The notes under the pieces are model-generated. The model was given only the letters and a program-made list of their open reading frames with translations. It was not told where the DNA came from and searched no databases. From assembly GCA_963820415.1 (NCBI GenBank), contig CAWFZT010000002.1, positions 1-37,444 of the forward strand: a stretch of DNA of 37,444 nt, given 5' to 3'. This document shows, one piece after another, positions 1 through 8,379 of this stretch (positions within the stretch are counted from its first letter, which is position 1; the number at the start of each line of letters is the position of its first letter). Source of the DNA: CAWFZT01 sp963820415 (GTDB lineage Bacteria > Chloroflexota > Anaerolineae > Anaerolineales > Anaerolineaceae). The position numbers and the translations under genes were made by a program.

Positions 1-91
1 ACACGGCGGTAAGTGGTCTATTCAAACCGGCGGGTTTGTGATAAACTAAAGGACAATTGGCCAGCAAGTCGATACGATTTGTTGCCTTTCC

Positions 92-124
92 GCTCTTAGA
101 ATCCCTACGGCGATAGCTAAGGGC
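92..124 (+). promoter_or_regulatory. Candidate S6:S18-binding leader hairpin of the rpsF operon
   Basis: Bases 92-99 pair with 117-124 (8 bp, one G-U). A five-base bulge (100-104, AATCC) lies only on the 5' side, followed by a 3-bp helix (105-107 with 114-116) and a six-base loop CGGCGA (108-113). Many bacteria have a bulged hairpin upstream of rpsF that binds the S6:S18 protein pair for autogenous control, and this position and shape fit. The match to the known consensus was judged from memory only. Confidence 0.42.
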
Positions 125-131
125 AATCCCG

Positions 132-153
132 AGGAAAGGAGGTTTCCTAAATC
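132..153 (+). promoter_or_regulatory. Shine-Dalgarno in a hairpin loop before an ATC start
   Basis: AGGAAA (132-137) and TTTCCT (143-148) are perfectly complementary and leave GGAGG (138-142) as the loop, so the ribosome site is displayed on a 6-bp stem. Eight bases after GGAGG comes ATC (151-153), the first codon of the S6 reading frame. An in-frame TAA sits directly before it at 148-150, so no upstream start is possible in this frame. Confidence 0.6.
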
Positions 154-438
154 CGCGACTACGAGGTAATTTTTATTGTCCATCCTGACCTGGATGAGAA
201 CGCTCTGAAAGGCGTGGTTGAAAAGGTTCAGGGCTGGATCACCGGGTCTGGTGGTACACTTGTACAGACAGATGTGTGGGGTAAACGTCACATGGCTTAC
301 ACGATTCGCAAGCAGCGTGAAGGTCAATATGTGTACGTACATGCCCAAATGGCGCCGTCCTCGACCAGCGAACTGGAACGCAACTTGCGGTTCCTTGAGC
401 CGGTTATGCGTTTCCTGGTTACAGTAGTAAATGAGTGA
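151..438 (+). CDS. rpsF: Ribosomal protein S6, non-ATG start
   Basis: Small-subunit protein S6, which binds 16S rRNA together with S18 in the platform. From 151 the frame reads I/M-R-D-Y-E-V-I-F-I-V-H-P-D-L-D-E, the standard S6 N-terminus (usually M-R-x-Y-E). It gives about 95 residues, the normal length, with the typical core around W-G-K-R-x-M-A-Y and a hydrophobic C-terminal strand. The start codon is ATC. A GTG at 214 would delete the first beta strand and has no ribosome site. The strong GGAGG at 138-142 is at the right distance from 151 only. First gene of the rpsF-ssb-rpsR operon. The ATC may be a true rare initiator or a base error for ATG. Confidence 0.9.
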   Translation: MRDYEVIFIVHPDLDENALKGVVEKVQGWITGSGGTLVQTDVWGKRHMAYTIRKQREGQYVYVHAQMAPSSTSELERNLRFLEPVMRFLVTVVNE

Positions 439-488
439 TTTTTCTGAAGAGCTGCGCCAGGTTTTTATCTTTTCGTTAGGAGGAAAAG

Positions 489-893
489 ATGAGCCGCGGT
501 TTGAATAAAGTTATGATCATTGGCCACCTGGGACGCGATCCTGAAATGCGTTATACACCGAATGGCCGTCCTGTCACCACTTTCTCAGTAGCCACCAGCC
601 GCAACTGGAGCACCGCCGACGGCGAAAAACGTGCCGAAACTGAGTGGTTCAACGTGGTAACCTGGGGCAACCTGGCAGAAATCTGCAAACAGCATCTGAC
701 CAAAACCCAGCAGGTTTATATCGAAGGACGTTTACAGACTCATCGTTGGGAAGACAATGAAGGCGTAAAACATTCCAGCATTGAAATTGTGGCAAATGAA
801 ATGATGATTCTCGGAGAACGCCGCGATTCAATTCATGGGCAGCCTGGCGAAGTCAACGAATCAGAAGAACAGGAAGAAGATTTTCCATTCTAG
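489..893 (+). CDS. ssb: Single-stranded DNA-binding protein
   Basis: Binds and protects single-stranded DNA in replication, repair and recombination. The 134 residues contain one OB-fold domain (about residues 4-108), with the family features N-K-V-x-x-I-G-x-L-G-x-D-P-E near the start and T-E-W-F-N-V-V in the middle. A short acidic tail ends in E-D-F-P-F, the conserved tip through which SSB recruits partner enzymes. AGGAGG at 478-483 fixes the ATG at 489. Placement between rpsF and rpsR is the classic bacterial order, so it is probably co-transcribed with both. The tail is short and lacks the long Gly-rich linker of many SSBs. Identification is secure. Confidence 0.97.
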   Translation: MSRGLNKVMIIGHLGRDPEMRYTPNGRPVTTFSVATSRNWSTADGEKRAETEWFNVVTWGNLAEICKQHLTKTQQVYIEGRLQTHRWEDNEGVKHSSIEIVANEMMILGERRDSIHGQPGEVNESEEQEEDFPF

Positions 894-907
894 TGGAGTT
901 ATAAATT

Positions 908-1189
908 ATGACTGACGAAACTATTCAAGAAGGCGAACAATCTTATGGGAGGCGATACATCGCTCGCCCTAAGATTTGCCAGTTCTGTGCGGACAAGAAT
1001 TTAAAAATTGATTACAAAGCAAGTGACATGCTACGCCGCTTCGTCACCGAGGAAGGCAAAATCCGTCCTCGTCGCCAGACCGGCACCTGCAATCGCCACC
1101 AGCGTGAGCTGGCCCATGCGATCAAGCGTGCACGACACCTGGCTTTGCTCCCATTCGCTGCCGAACGCTGGACCGATAACCAGCGCTAA
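908..1189 (+). CDS. rpsR: Ribosomal protein S18
   Basis: Small-subunit protein S18, partner of S6 in the 30S platform. The 93-residue product has the S18 core (I-D-Y-K near 34-37, then L-R-R-F-V) and the basic C-terminal helix with H-A-I-K-R-A-R. It is a cysteine-containing, zinc-type S18: C24, C27, C61 and H64 form a C-x2-C...C-x2-H set. GGAG at 895-898, nine bases before the ATG, supports this start. Last gene of the operon; a strong hairpin at 1211-1238 follows the stop by 21 bases. Confidence 0.97.
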   Translation: MTDETIQEGEQSYGRRYIARPKICQFCADKNLKIDYKASDMLRRFVTEEGKIRPRRQTGTCNRHQRELAHAIKRARHLALLPFAAERWTDNQR

Positions 1190-1210
1190 CCCTTCTGCAG
1201 CCCAATAGGT

Positions 1211-1248
1211 GGGGCATGGGGTAAATGCCCTATGCCCCTTATCTTTTA
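1211..1248 (+). terminator. Rho-independent terminator of rpsF-ssb-rpsR
   Basis: Bases 1211-1221 pair with 1228-1238 in an 11-bp stem (one G-U) closed by a six-base loop, followed by T-rich sequence TTATCTTTT. It lies between rpsR and the next gene and overlaps an apparent upstream ATG at 1225, which argues that the next protein really starts at 1264. Confidence 0.8.
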
Positions 1249-1263
1249 ATTGAGGTCGCCCTT

Positions 1264-2604
1264 ATGGCAAGAAAACCTGTATCAAAAGAATACACCAAGA
1301 AGCACCTGGCTCGCATTGAAAAAGAAAGATTGCAGAGAAGGTATCTTATGATTGGAACGATTACCGTGCTTGTCCTGGTAGTCGGGGTGATTCTTTACGG
1401 TGTACTAGATCAAACTGTCCTGCAAGGTCTCAGGCCAGTTGCAAAAGTCGGAAACCAGACCATTACTACAGCCGAATTTCAAACCCGGGTGCGCTACGAG
1501 CGTTATCAATTGGTTTCGCGTTATAACAATATCATGCAGACTGCCCAAATGTTTGGCAGCGATCCCTCCTTTGCTCAATATTTTCAGAGCTATCTCTCTC
1601 AGATCCAGAGCCAACTGGCGGATCCGACTGCCTTTGGCAATACAGTTCTGGACGCGATGATTTCTGATATCACTGTCGCCGATGAAGCCAAACAACTGGG
1701 TATCAGTGTCTCAGATGCCGAGCTGGAGGCGGGAATACAGGCCGCGTTTGGGTATTATGTAAATGGCACTCCTACGCCCACCATTACCACAACCGGAATC
1801 ACACTTCCGACATTGTCGACAACTCAACTGGCCCTGGTAAGCCCTACCCCCACGCCTACGGTAACCCCGACCGATACGGTGACAACAACCGACACGATCA
1901 CCGTCACTCCCACCCCTGAGAAAATTACTTCCACTGCAACCCTGGTACCTTCTGCAACCCCTACCCTGGGGCCGACCGAAACTGCTACACCTTATACCAT
2001 CCAGGGTTTTCAAACACAGGTAGTGAGTTTCTCAAATAATCTCAAGGTGATCAATTTCACGGAAGCTGATCTGCGGGATATCATCAAGAAATCGCTGCTG
2101 CGCCAGAAAGTTTTTGATACACTCACCAAAGACGTCAAACCCTCTGAGGATCAGGTCTGGGCGCGCCATATTCTCGTAAAGGATGAAGCCACCGCCAATA
2201 GCGTCATCGGTCAATTGAAGAAAGGCGCCAATTTCTGCAAACTTGCCTCTAGCATGTCCACGGATACTGCTTCGAAGGACAGTTGCGGAGACCTGGGCTG
2301 GTTTGGGAAAGGAAAGATGGTTGCTCCATTTGAGCAAGCCGCCTACGCCTTGAAAATTGGAGAAATTTCTCAGCCTATCAAGTCAGATTTCGGTTATCAC
2401 GTTATTCAGGTGCTTGGACATGAAGTCCGTCCCCTAGATGCCGCCGCCTTCAGTGACCTGAAAACAACCACTTTCAATAACGCCATCACGGCCGACGAAA
2501 ACAAAATGGTGGTTACTCGCTATTCCAATACCGTTGAGACTGTAGTCCCGACTGAACCAGTCCTGCCTACTCCTCTTCCACAGCAAGCCGCGCCCCAGCA
2601 ATAG
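1264..2604 (+). CDS. Membrane-anchored parvulin-type peptidyl-prolyl isomerase
   Basis: PpiC/SurA-like chaperone that isomerises X-Pro bonds in exported proteins. The 446 residues begin with a basic cytoplasmic tail, then one membrane segment (about 28-47), an N-terminal SurA-like helical region, and a long Thr/Pro/Ser-rich stretch of about 75 residues around 160-235. The parvulin domain (about 297-390) has the hallmark W-A-R-H-I-L-V-K, the G-D-L-G-W-F and the closing F-G-Y-H-V-I-Q. It should sit outside the membrane, anchored at its N-terminus. The ATG at 1264 is chosen because GAGGT lies seven bases upstream and because the ATG at 1225 falls in the rpsR terminator loop. The Thr/Pro stretch interrupts the chaperone region and is probably a flexible, possibly glycosylated linker (inference). 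Confidence 0.9.
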   Translation: MARKPVSKEYTKKHLARIEKERLQRRYLMIGTITVLVLVVGVILYGVLDQTVLQGLRPVAKVGNQTITTAEFQTRVRYERYQLVSRYNNIMQTAQMFGSDPSFAQYFQSYLSQIQSQLADPTAFGNTVLDAMISDITVADEAKQLGISVSDAELEAGIQAAFGYYVNGTPTPTITTTGITLPTLSTTQLALVSPTPTPTVTPTDTVTTTDTITVTPTPEKITSTATLVPSATPTLGPTETATPYTIQGFQTQVVSFSNNLKVINFTEADLRDIIKKSLLRQKVFDTLTKDVKPSEDQVWARHILVKDEATANSVIGQLKKGANFCKLASSMSTDTASKDSCGDLGWFGKGKMVAPFEQAAYALKIGEISQPIKSDFGYHVIQVLGHEVRPLDAAAFSDLKTTTFNNAITADENKMVVTRYSNTVETVVPTEPVLPTPLPQQAAPQQ

Positions 2605-2621
2605 TTGAAAGGCAAGTTATC

Positions 2622-2658
2622 AAGAACAGCGTTTCGGCAAGTTCGAAACGCTGTTCTT
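2622..2658. terminator. Bidirectional hairpin between the prolyl isomerase and smc
   Basis: Perfect 15-bp inverted repeat (2622-2636 with 2644-2658) with a seven-base loop, in the short gap between the two convergent genes. T or A runs flank it on both sides, so it can act on either transcript. Confidence 0.75.
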
Positions 2659-2674
2659 ATTTGAAAAACTCGAT

Positions 2675-5600
2675 TTATCTGACGAGTTCTTCATCCACTT
2701 CGTCTAGTTTTAAGCTGATTACCTGGCTGGTCGATTCGCGACCCATGGTTACCCCGTAAATCACACCGGCAGTTTGCACGGTATTACGGTTATGTGTGAT
2801 AACAATGAATTGTGTTTTATGGCTCAATTCATTTAATAAATCGCAAAATCGTCCCACGTTCGACTCGTCTAACATAGCATCCACTTCATCCAGGACACAG
2901 AAAGGTGTCGGAGATACCTTCAATAAGGCGAAGATCAAGGCCACGGCAGTGAGGCTACGCTCGCCGCCGGAGAGTAAAGACAATCCCTGTTCGCGCCTTC
3001 CCGGCAGCCTGGTCTCGATATCGATCCCGGTTTCGGTCGGATCTTCCTCATCGGTGAGAGACAGGCGCGCTGAACCACCGCCAAATAAACGCGTGAACAT
3101 CTGGCGGAATTCGGCTGCCACCGCATCGAAAGTCTTGCGGAACTCTTTTCGCATCAACTCATCCAGCTCTGTAATCACCTGGCGCAAATCGGCATCGGCT
3201 TTCTTCAAATCTTCCACCTGGACGGTCAAAAAATCGTAACGTTCACGCACTGCCTGGTACTCAGCCTGCGCCTCAGGATTGATGGCGCCCAAGCGGCGTA
3301 GCAAGGCGCGCTGGCGGTTGATGCTTTCCTCGATTTCTGGTGAAATCTCTTTCACTACCGGAAGCTGCTCGGTCATGCCCTCGAGCGGCAGCGGGTTTGG
3401 ACCAGCAATGTTAATGTCGTATTCATACACAACTAACCCAAAGTCGTCCTCGATGCGCCGGCGCAGTAAATCCAGGGCTTCGCGATTGCGAGTCATCTCA
3501 AGTTGAGCCTGGGCGGCGTACCTTTCGGCAACGGTTACTGCCTGCTGGGCGACCGTCTGGTTTTCTTGCAGGCGGGAATAACCTTTCTCAGCGATGTCCA
3601 AATCGTTTTCAGCAGGCTCAATCTCTTGCTGGAGAGCGCCTATTTCTTTGTTCAGCTTTTCTTCCTGTGAGCGATAAGCGGAACGCTCCTTTTCAATCTG
3701 CTCTAGAGAAGCCAGAACGTCAGCCAGGCGCTGGCCAAGGTTAGCCTCCTGAAGCTGGTAGCCAGTCAATGCCTGCTGGTGCTCCGCCAGCCGGCGATCG
3801 GCTTCTTTGACAGCGCTCTCGGAGACTGCCAGGCTGGTATTCCAATGAATGACTTCAGCTTGCAGATCTTCCAAAGGCAACGCATTCACTTCGTATGCTT
3901 GCTGGCGTAATCCCTTATTGAACTGTTTAATTTGTTGATCGTTCCTCTCCAGGTCAGCCATGACATGCTTTATTTCTCCATCCGTGCGTTGCAGTTGAAC
4001 CTCCAGGCCAGTAAACTGGCTGCTCTGCCAGTCTTGCTTCTGTTGCAGCCGGTCCATTTCCAGCATGGCTTGATGGAATAATTGGTTGGCCTGGTCGAGT
4101 CGCTGATTTGCAAATCGGGAATTTTTCTCCACCCCTTGCAGCAATTTCTGCTGGTCGTCCAGCGAAGCCTCGAACCGTTGAATCTCCCCGGTCATTTCCA
4201 TCAATTTATTATTCACCTGAGCCATGGCTTCCTGCAACTCACGCTTCTGGCGCGGCCGGCCAATCATACCAGCCCTGCCATCTTGCCCGGCGATCACCAC
4301 TCCGCTGCCCCAGAACACTTCGCCCTGCAAGGTGACTGCCCTGGCCGTGATGGGTAATTGGCTGGCAATCCGCCGGGCGGCTCCCCGATCTTTGACCACC
4401 AAGACCTGCCCCAGCAATAGCCGGACGAGCTGCTGCAGGTCTGCCGGATAGCTGACCAGGTCAACAGCCACCCCCACACAGTCCGGGTCCTCGAGAACTA
4501 CCTTTTCTCCGAGGCGCGTAACCTGGCCAGGGATTAGCACCGCCCGGCCTTTTTCTCCTTTACCCAGTAAAACCAACGCATTATCAAGGCCAGCCTGGTC
4601 ATCTACAAGAATACCATCCAAATAATCTCCCATCACAGCCGCAATCGCCAGTTCATAATCCACCGGCACCTCGATCAGGCTGCTGATCGCCGAAATTTTT
4701 CCACCGATCTTTCCCTGCCGGGCTTCTTGCAAAATAAATCGCGCTCCTTGATTCAATCCACTGAAAGATTTTTCAGCCTGTTCGAGGACTTCCAGTTGAG
4801 CATGCAGACGGGCCTTCTCCGCTGAAAATTGAGCGACTTTTTCCTGGGCGCGTTTACGCCCGGTTTCTATTGCAGCCATGGCGTGGCGGATGGCTTGGAT
4901 ATCCTGCTCGACCTGTTTAACTTCATTTTCAGCCTGCAGGCGTTGGTCTTTTACCTCAGCCATGCCTTCCTGGGCCTGCTGCAGGCTCTTATCGCCTTGG
5001 TCGACAGCCTGAGCGAGAGTTTGCTGCGATTTGCGCTGAGTCTCCAAACGGCTCACTAACTCGGTATGGTGAGCGCGGGATTGGACCTGTTGAGTTTCCG
5101 CCGTTAGCAACTGCCGGCGCCAATCGCTCACCTTTTTTTCAGCTATTTGCCTTTGTTGATGGCGGTTTTGAAAATCTTGGCGGACTTTTTCAGCCTGGGC
5201 CTGTGAATCGGCCAGCTCATTTTGCAGCCAGTCCTTTTCTTCGATCAAAGCTTTCAAACGATCCTGGGCGGTTTTCTGTTCTTCATCTAGCCGCGTTAGG
5301 TCGTTTAGTAGATTCCCTTTCTGTTCGCCCAGGGCGCGCTGGCGCTCATCCATCACTGCCAGGATGCGGCTGACCTGTTCACTCTGGCGGTGCCAACCGG
5401 AAAGTTGCGCATGCCACTCATTTAGTTCATTGCGTAAAGACTGAAAGCGGTTGCGCGCCTGCACGACTTCCTCTTCAACCCCTTGAAGCTGCTGACGAGT
5501 CTGTTCCAGGCGTGTCTCCTGAGTATGTGACACATCCCGGCTGTGCGCCAGGTCCCTCTGAGCGTGGTGAAAATGGTAGCCATACCACTCGCGTAACAGT

Positions 5601-6277
5601 ATACGCAAGTCGGCTTTGATCCTTTCATACTCCTGCACCCGGCGGGCCTGTTTCTCCAGGCTTTGCAGGTGTGGTTCCAGTTCACCCAGAATGTCACGCA
5701 CTCGTTCCAGGTTACGCCGCGTTGCATCCAGGCGGTTGATGGATTCCTCCCTACGACTGCGATAAAGACCAATTCCGGCAGCCTCTTCAAAGAAACGGCG
5801 GCGTTCCTCAGGCCTCAGAGACAAGGCCGCATCCACCAGCCCCTGGCCGATGATCGTGTAAGTACGCTCCGCCAGGCCAGATTGGGCCAACAGCTCCGAT
5901 ATTTCTTTCAAACGCACCCGCTGACCGTTCAACAGGTATTCGTTTTGCCCATCCCGGTAAGCCCGGCGCATGATCGAAACCTCGCTGAAATCAATCGGCA
6001 GCCATCCATCACTGTTGTCAAATGTAATCGTCGAAGCAGCCATACCAGCGCGCGGGCGTTGGTCGGAACCGGCAAAGATCATATCTTCTGTTTTACGCCC
6101 ACGCAGCAGGCTGTAAGATTGCTCGCCTAAAACCCAGCGGAGCGCATCGGCAATATTTGACTTACCCGAACCATTAGGACCTACGATGGCTGTAATTTCA
6201 TCCGGGAACTCGAACACAGTTCGGCTGGCAAATGTTTTATACCCGTGCAGTTCTAGCGACTTAAGTCGGGAGATCAT
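2675..6277 (-). CDS. smc: Chromosome segregation protein SMC
   Basis: SMC ATPase, the coiled-coil subunit of the bacterial condensin that compacts and segregates the chromosome with ScpA and ScpB. At 1200 residues it is full length. Walker A G-P-N-G-S-G-K-S is at 33-40. Two long coiled coils flank a hinge domain at about 500-660, which contains G-G-x-I-S and G-R-A-V-L-I-P. The C-terminal head has the signature L-S-G-G-E at about 1102 and Walker B V-L-D-E-V-D-A near 1128-1134. It lies 36 bases downstream of rnc on the same strand, a common bacterial pairing, and probably shares its transcript. Its own ribosome site is weak. ScpA is encoded about 2 kb away on the other strand. Confidence 0.98.
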   Translation of the reverse strand: MISRLKSLELHGYKTFASRTVFEFPDEITAIVGPNGSGKSNIADALRWVLGEQSYSLLRGRKTEDMIFAGSDQRPRAGMAASTITFDNSDGWLPIDFSEVSIMRRAYRDGQNEYLLNGQRVRLKEISELLAQSGLAERTYTIIGQGLVDAALSLRPEERRRFFEEAAGIGLYRSRREESINRLDATRRNLERVRDILGELEPHLQSLEKQARRVQEYERIKADLRILLREWYGYHFHHAQRDLAHSRDVSHTQETRLEQTRQQLQGVEEEVVQARNRFQSLRNELNEWHAQLSGWHRQSEQVSRILAVMDERQRALGEQKGNLLNDLTRLDEEQKTAQDRLKALIEEKDWLQNELADSQAQAEKVRQDFQNRHQQRQIAEKKVSDWRRQLLTAETQQVQSRAHHTELVSRLETQRKSQQTLAQAVDQGDKSLQQAQEGMAEVKDQRLQAENEVKQVEQDIQAIRHAMAAIETGRKRAQEKVAQFSAEKARLHAQLEVLEQAEKSFSGLNQGARFILQEARQGKIGGKISAISSLIEVPVDYELAIAAVMGDYLDGILVDDQAGLDNALVLLGKGEKGRAVLIPGQVTRLGEKVVLEDPDCVGVAVDLVSYPADLQQLVRLLLGQVLVVKDRGAARRIASQLPITARAVTLQGEVFWGSGVVIAGQDGRAGMIGRPRQKRELQEAMAQVNNKLMEMTGEIQRFEASLDDQQKLLQGVEKNSRFANQRLDQANQLFHQAMLEMDRLQQKQDWQSSQFTGLEVQLQRTDGEIKHVMADLERNDQQIKQFNKGLRQQAYEVNALPLEDLQAEVIHWNTSLAVSESAVKEADRRLAEHQQALTGYQLQEANLGQRLADVLASLEQIEKERSAYRSQEEKLNKEIGALQQEIEPAENDLDIAEKGYSRLQENQTVAQQAVTVAERYAAQAQLEMTRNREALDLLRRRIEDDFGLVVYEYDINIAGPNPLPLEGMTEQLPVVKEISPEIEESINRQRALLRRLGAINPEAQAEYQAVRERYDFLTVQVEDLKKADADLRQVITELDELMRKEFRKTFDAVAAEFRQMFTRLFGGGSARLSLTDEEDPTETGIDIETRLPGRREQGLSLLSGGERSLTAVALIFALLKVSPTPFCVLDEVDAMLDESNVGRFCDLLNELSHKTQFIVITHNRNTVQTAGVIYGVTMGRESTSQVISLKLDEVDEELVR

Positions 6278-6313
6278 TGATATTTATCTAACCTTTATCC
6301 AACCCTTACCTAT

Positions 6314-7036
6314 TCAACCAAACAAACCCAGGCGCAGGAGTGCGTCCTGAGCAGCAGACTTGGCGGCGATTTGTTTGCTGTGTCCCTCGCCGCTGCCATA
6401 CACCTGGCCGTTGGTTATCACATCCACCTCAAATAGTTTTGAGTGATCGGGTCCAGAGGCGCTCCGTGTGACGTACTGCGGCGTGGAATAGCCCTGCGCC
6501 TGGGCCCACTCCTGGAACAGGCTTTTTGGATCCTCGGTACGGTGGTTGATTACGGCTTCATCTGCGGCCTCATCCAACAGAGGGATGATAAACTTGCGCA
6601 CTGCATCAATGCCTGAATCGAGATAGAGAGCGCCGATCAACGCCTCGAAAGTGTCACACAACAAGGCCGAGCGGTCCCTACCTCCCGCTGCAGCTTCACC
6701 TCGGCCAAGGCGCATGGCTTTTTGCAAACAGATCCGACGGGCAAATACGGCCAGTTGCTCTGTATAGACCAGCGCCGAGCGTAGACGGGTCAGGTCGCCC
6801 TCGGGCATTTCCGGGCAGCGGTTGTACAACCAGGCGCCGACGATGAAATCTAGCACGGCGTCGCCCAAGAATTCCAGTCGTTCGTTGTCCTCTAGCGCTT
6901 CGGAATGCTCATTAAGGTACGAGCGATGAGTTAATGCACGGCTGAGTAGCAGCCAATCGTCAAATTTCAATCCCAATCGTTGGGCAAATTCCTGAGGGGT
7001 TTCTTCTTGCCCCTGAGGCATGTTCGAATTTTCCAC
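6314..7036 (-). CDS. rnc: Ribonuclease III
   Basis: Double-strand-specific endoribonuclease that processes rRNA precursors and structured mRNAs. The N-terminal nuclease domain carries the signature N-E-R-L-E-F-L-G-D-A-V-L at 51-62 and the second metal-binding glutamate in D-T-F-E-A-L-I-G-A-L. A double-stranded RNA-binding domain occupies about 168-238. 240 residues is normal. The start is GTG at 7036, preceded by GGGAGGA five bases upstream; the ATG at 7021 lacks such a site. It precedes smc in the same orientation. Confidence 0.97.
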   Translation of the reverse strand: MENSNMPQGQEETPQEFAQRLGLKFDDWLLLSRALTHRSYLNEHSEALEDNERLEFLGDAVLDFIVGAWLYNRCPEMPEGDLTRLRSALVYTEQLAVFARRICLQKAMRLGRGEAAAGGRDRSALLCDTFEALIGALYLDSGIDAVRKFIIPLLDEAADEAVINHRTEDPKSLFQEWAQAQGYSTPQYVTRSASGPDHSKLFEVDVITNGQVYGSGEGHSKQIAAKSAAQDALLRLGLFG

Positions 7037-7144
7037 AGGTTCCTCCCAGGAACTCAGGGAGCGCCAGCCACCTCAACCAGTTTGGTTCAAGTAGCTTGCG
7101 TTCCATTAGTTCCCAAATCTAAAAAATTTCCGTTTTAAAATGAC

Positions 7145-7849
7145 TCAATCTCCTCGCTTGGGCTGATATTTACCCTCGATCCACGTCTCGCCTTGCGGGC
7201 CAATTTCCTTTTTCCACACCGGCACGATTTCCTTCAAACGGTCAATCCCATAACGAGCGGCCTCGAAGATCCCGCAGTCGCGGTGAGAAGAGGCACAGGC
7301 AATCGCTACCGTTGGAGTGCCAGTATCCAGATGCCCAATGCGTTGGACAATGCCAATCCCTTCGACATCCGGCCAGCGCATGCGGATTTCCTCCGCCACC
7401 TGCTCCATTTTTTCCTCTGCCATAGGGATGTACGCCTCATAAACCAACGAGGTAGTCTGGTGGTATTCGCCACGTTAAGTCAGGCCGCGCACAACCCCCG
7501 TAAATATGCAGGCGGCGCCGGTAAATTCTTGCACCATTTCTGCCAGCAGGCCATTCAGGTCCAACGGTTCCGCAGAAACCTTGATGATCGTAGGCAGCTC
7601 TGTTCCCCCGCTGACGGGTGGGAAAAGCGCCACCTCTGCGTCTTGCGGAATACGGTCATCATCAAAGGCATATTGCCGGTTTACTGAGGCAATTGAGTGA
7701 ACCAGGAAAGGTTTGACCGCCGGGTAATTCTGGCCCAGGTATTGCCTGAGATCAGATACAGTAGGCTCGGATGGGAATTGAATATCCAATTTTCCTGCGC
7801 CTATTTTATCTTTCAATGTAGCAAAGAAGATGATTGAGAAATTTACCAT
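7145..7849 (-). pseudogene. moaDE: MoaD-MoaE fusion (molybdopterin synthase) with an in-frame stop
   Basis: Molybdopterin synthase converts precursor Z (cPMP) to molybdopterin. Its small subunit MoaD carries sulfur on a C-terminal Gly-Gly and MoaE is catalytic. Here residues 1-82 are MoaD, ending in P-P-V-S-G-G, and run directly into MoaE (about 83-234), which includes F-T-G-V-V-R, V-Y-E-A-Y and P-V-W-K-K-E. A TAA at 7475-7477 interrupts MoaE after V-R-G-L-T; the frame continues R-G-E-Y-H with no shift. CAA (Gln) to TAA would explain it. MoaD-MoaE fusions are known (MoaX of mycobacteria), and those must be cleaved after Gly-Gly to work. The ATG overlaps the moaC stop by one base, so the genes are coupled. 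If the stop is real, only the MoaD part plus about 42 residues is made. Confidence 0.85.
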
Positions 7850-8334
7850 TATTTTTCGTTGATCACGTCACCGCTCTGGCCGCCATGTTTTTCAACCAGG
7901 CGGATATTTTGAATATGTCCGGTCTTCTCCACTGCTTTAACCATATCATAGACGGTTAAGGCAGAAATTGACACTGCTGTAAGAGCCTCCATCTCTGCGC
8001 CCGTTCTCCCATGCGAGTGTACGATGGCAGTAATCCTCACACCCGGAAGGTTCTCATCTACTACCAGTTCGACTTCTACCTGATCGACTGGAATTGGATG
8101 GCAGAGCGGTATCAGATCCGCTGTGCGCTTGGCAGCCATAACTCCGGCCACCTGGGCAACGGTCAGCACATCGCCTTTTTTCATCAAACCTTGCTGGATC
8201 AATTCGAGGGTTTTGACCTGGAGGTGTATCTCGCCGCGCGCTATGGCTACACGCTCCGTGTCAGGTTTACCTCCTACATCCACCATGTGTGCCTTACCAC
8301 TTTCATCCACATGCGTCAGACAATCCTCGGCCAT
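7849..8334 (-). CDS. moaC: Cyclic pyranopterin monophosphate synthase
   Basis: MoaC acts with MoaA in the first step of molybdenum cofactor synthesis, converting the GTP-derived intermediate to cyclic pyranopterin monophosphate. The 161 residues contain the family motifs A-K-R-T-A-D-L-I-P-L-C-H-P-I in the middle and G-A-E-M-E-A-L-T-A-V near 115, followed by V-Y-D-M-V-K-A. It is directly upstream of the moaD-moaE fusion, with which it shares a TAATG junction, so precursor synthesis and sulfur insertion are co-expressed. The start has no ribosome site; instead a perfect TATAAT ends six bases before it, so the mRNA is probably leaderless. Confidence 0.96.
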   Translation of the reverse strand: MAEDCLTHVDESGKAHMVDVGGKPDTERVAIARGEIHLQVKTLELIQQGLMKKGDVLTVAQVAGVMAAKRTADLIPLCHPIPVDQVEVELVVDENLPGVRITAIVHSHGRTGAEMEALTAVSISALTVYDMVKAVEKTGHIQNIRLVEKHGGQSGDVINEK

Positions 8335-8339
8335 TGTTG

Positions 8340-8373
8340 AATTATAACCTAAAGTGTAAGGTAAGTTATAATT
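8340..8373. promoter_or_regulatory. Mirror-image divergent promoters for moaC and scpA
   Basis: A perfect 9-bp inverted repeat (8340-8348 and 8365-8373, 16 bases apart) contains TATAAT on each strand: 8367-8372 facing scpA and, on the minus strand, 8346-8341 facing moaC. The scpA ATG (8380) begins seven bases after its -10 and the moaC ATG (8334) six bases after its own. Transcription from either would start at or next to the start codon. No convincing -35 hexamer is visible for either. Confidence 0.7.
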
Positions 8374-8379
8374 GCCCGC

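Noticed and set aside
24..39. Hairpin CAAACC-GGCG-GGTTTG as an upstream terminator
   Set aside because: Only six base pairs and no T-run; the gene it would end is outside the window.
214..438. GTG start at 214 for rpsF
   Set aside because: It removes the first beta strand of S6 and has no ribosome site; the frame from 151 matches the full family N-terminus.
1225..1263. Upstream ATG extension of the prolyl isomerase
   Set aside because: It lies in the loop of the rpsR terminator hairpin; the ATG at 1264 has a proper ribosome site and the expected basic N-terminus.
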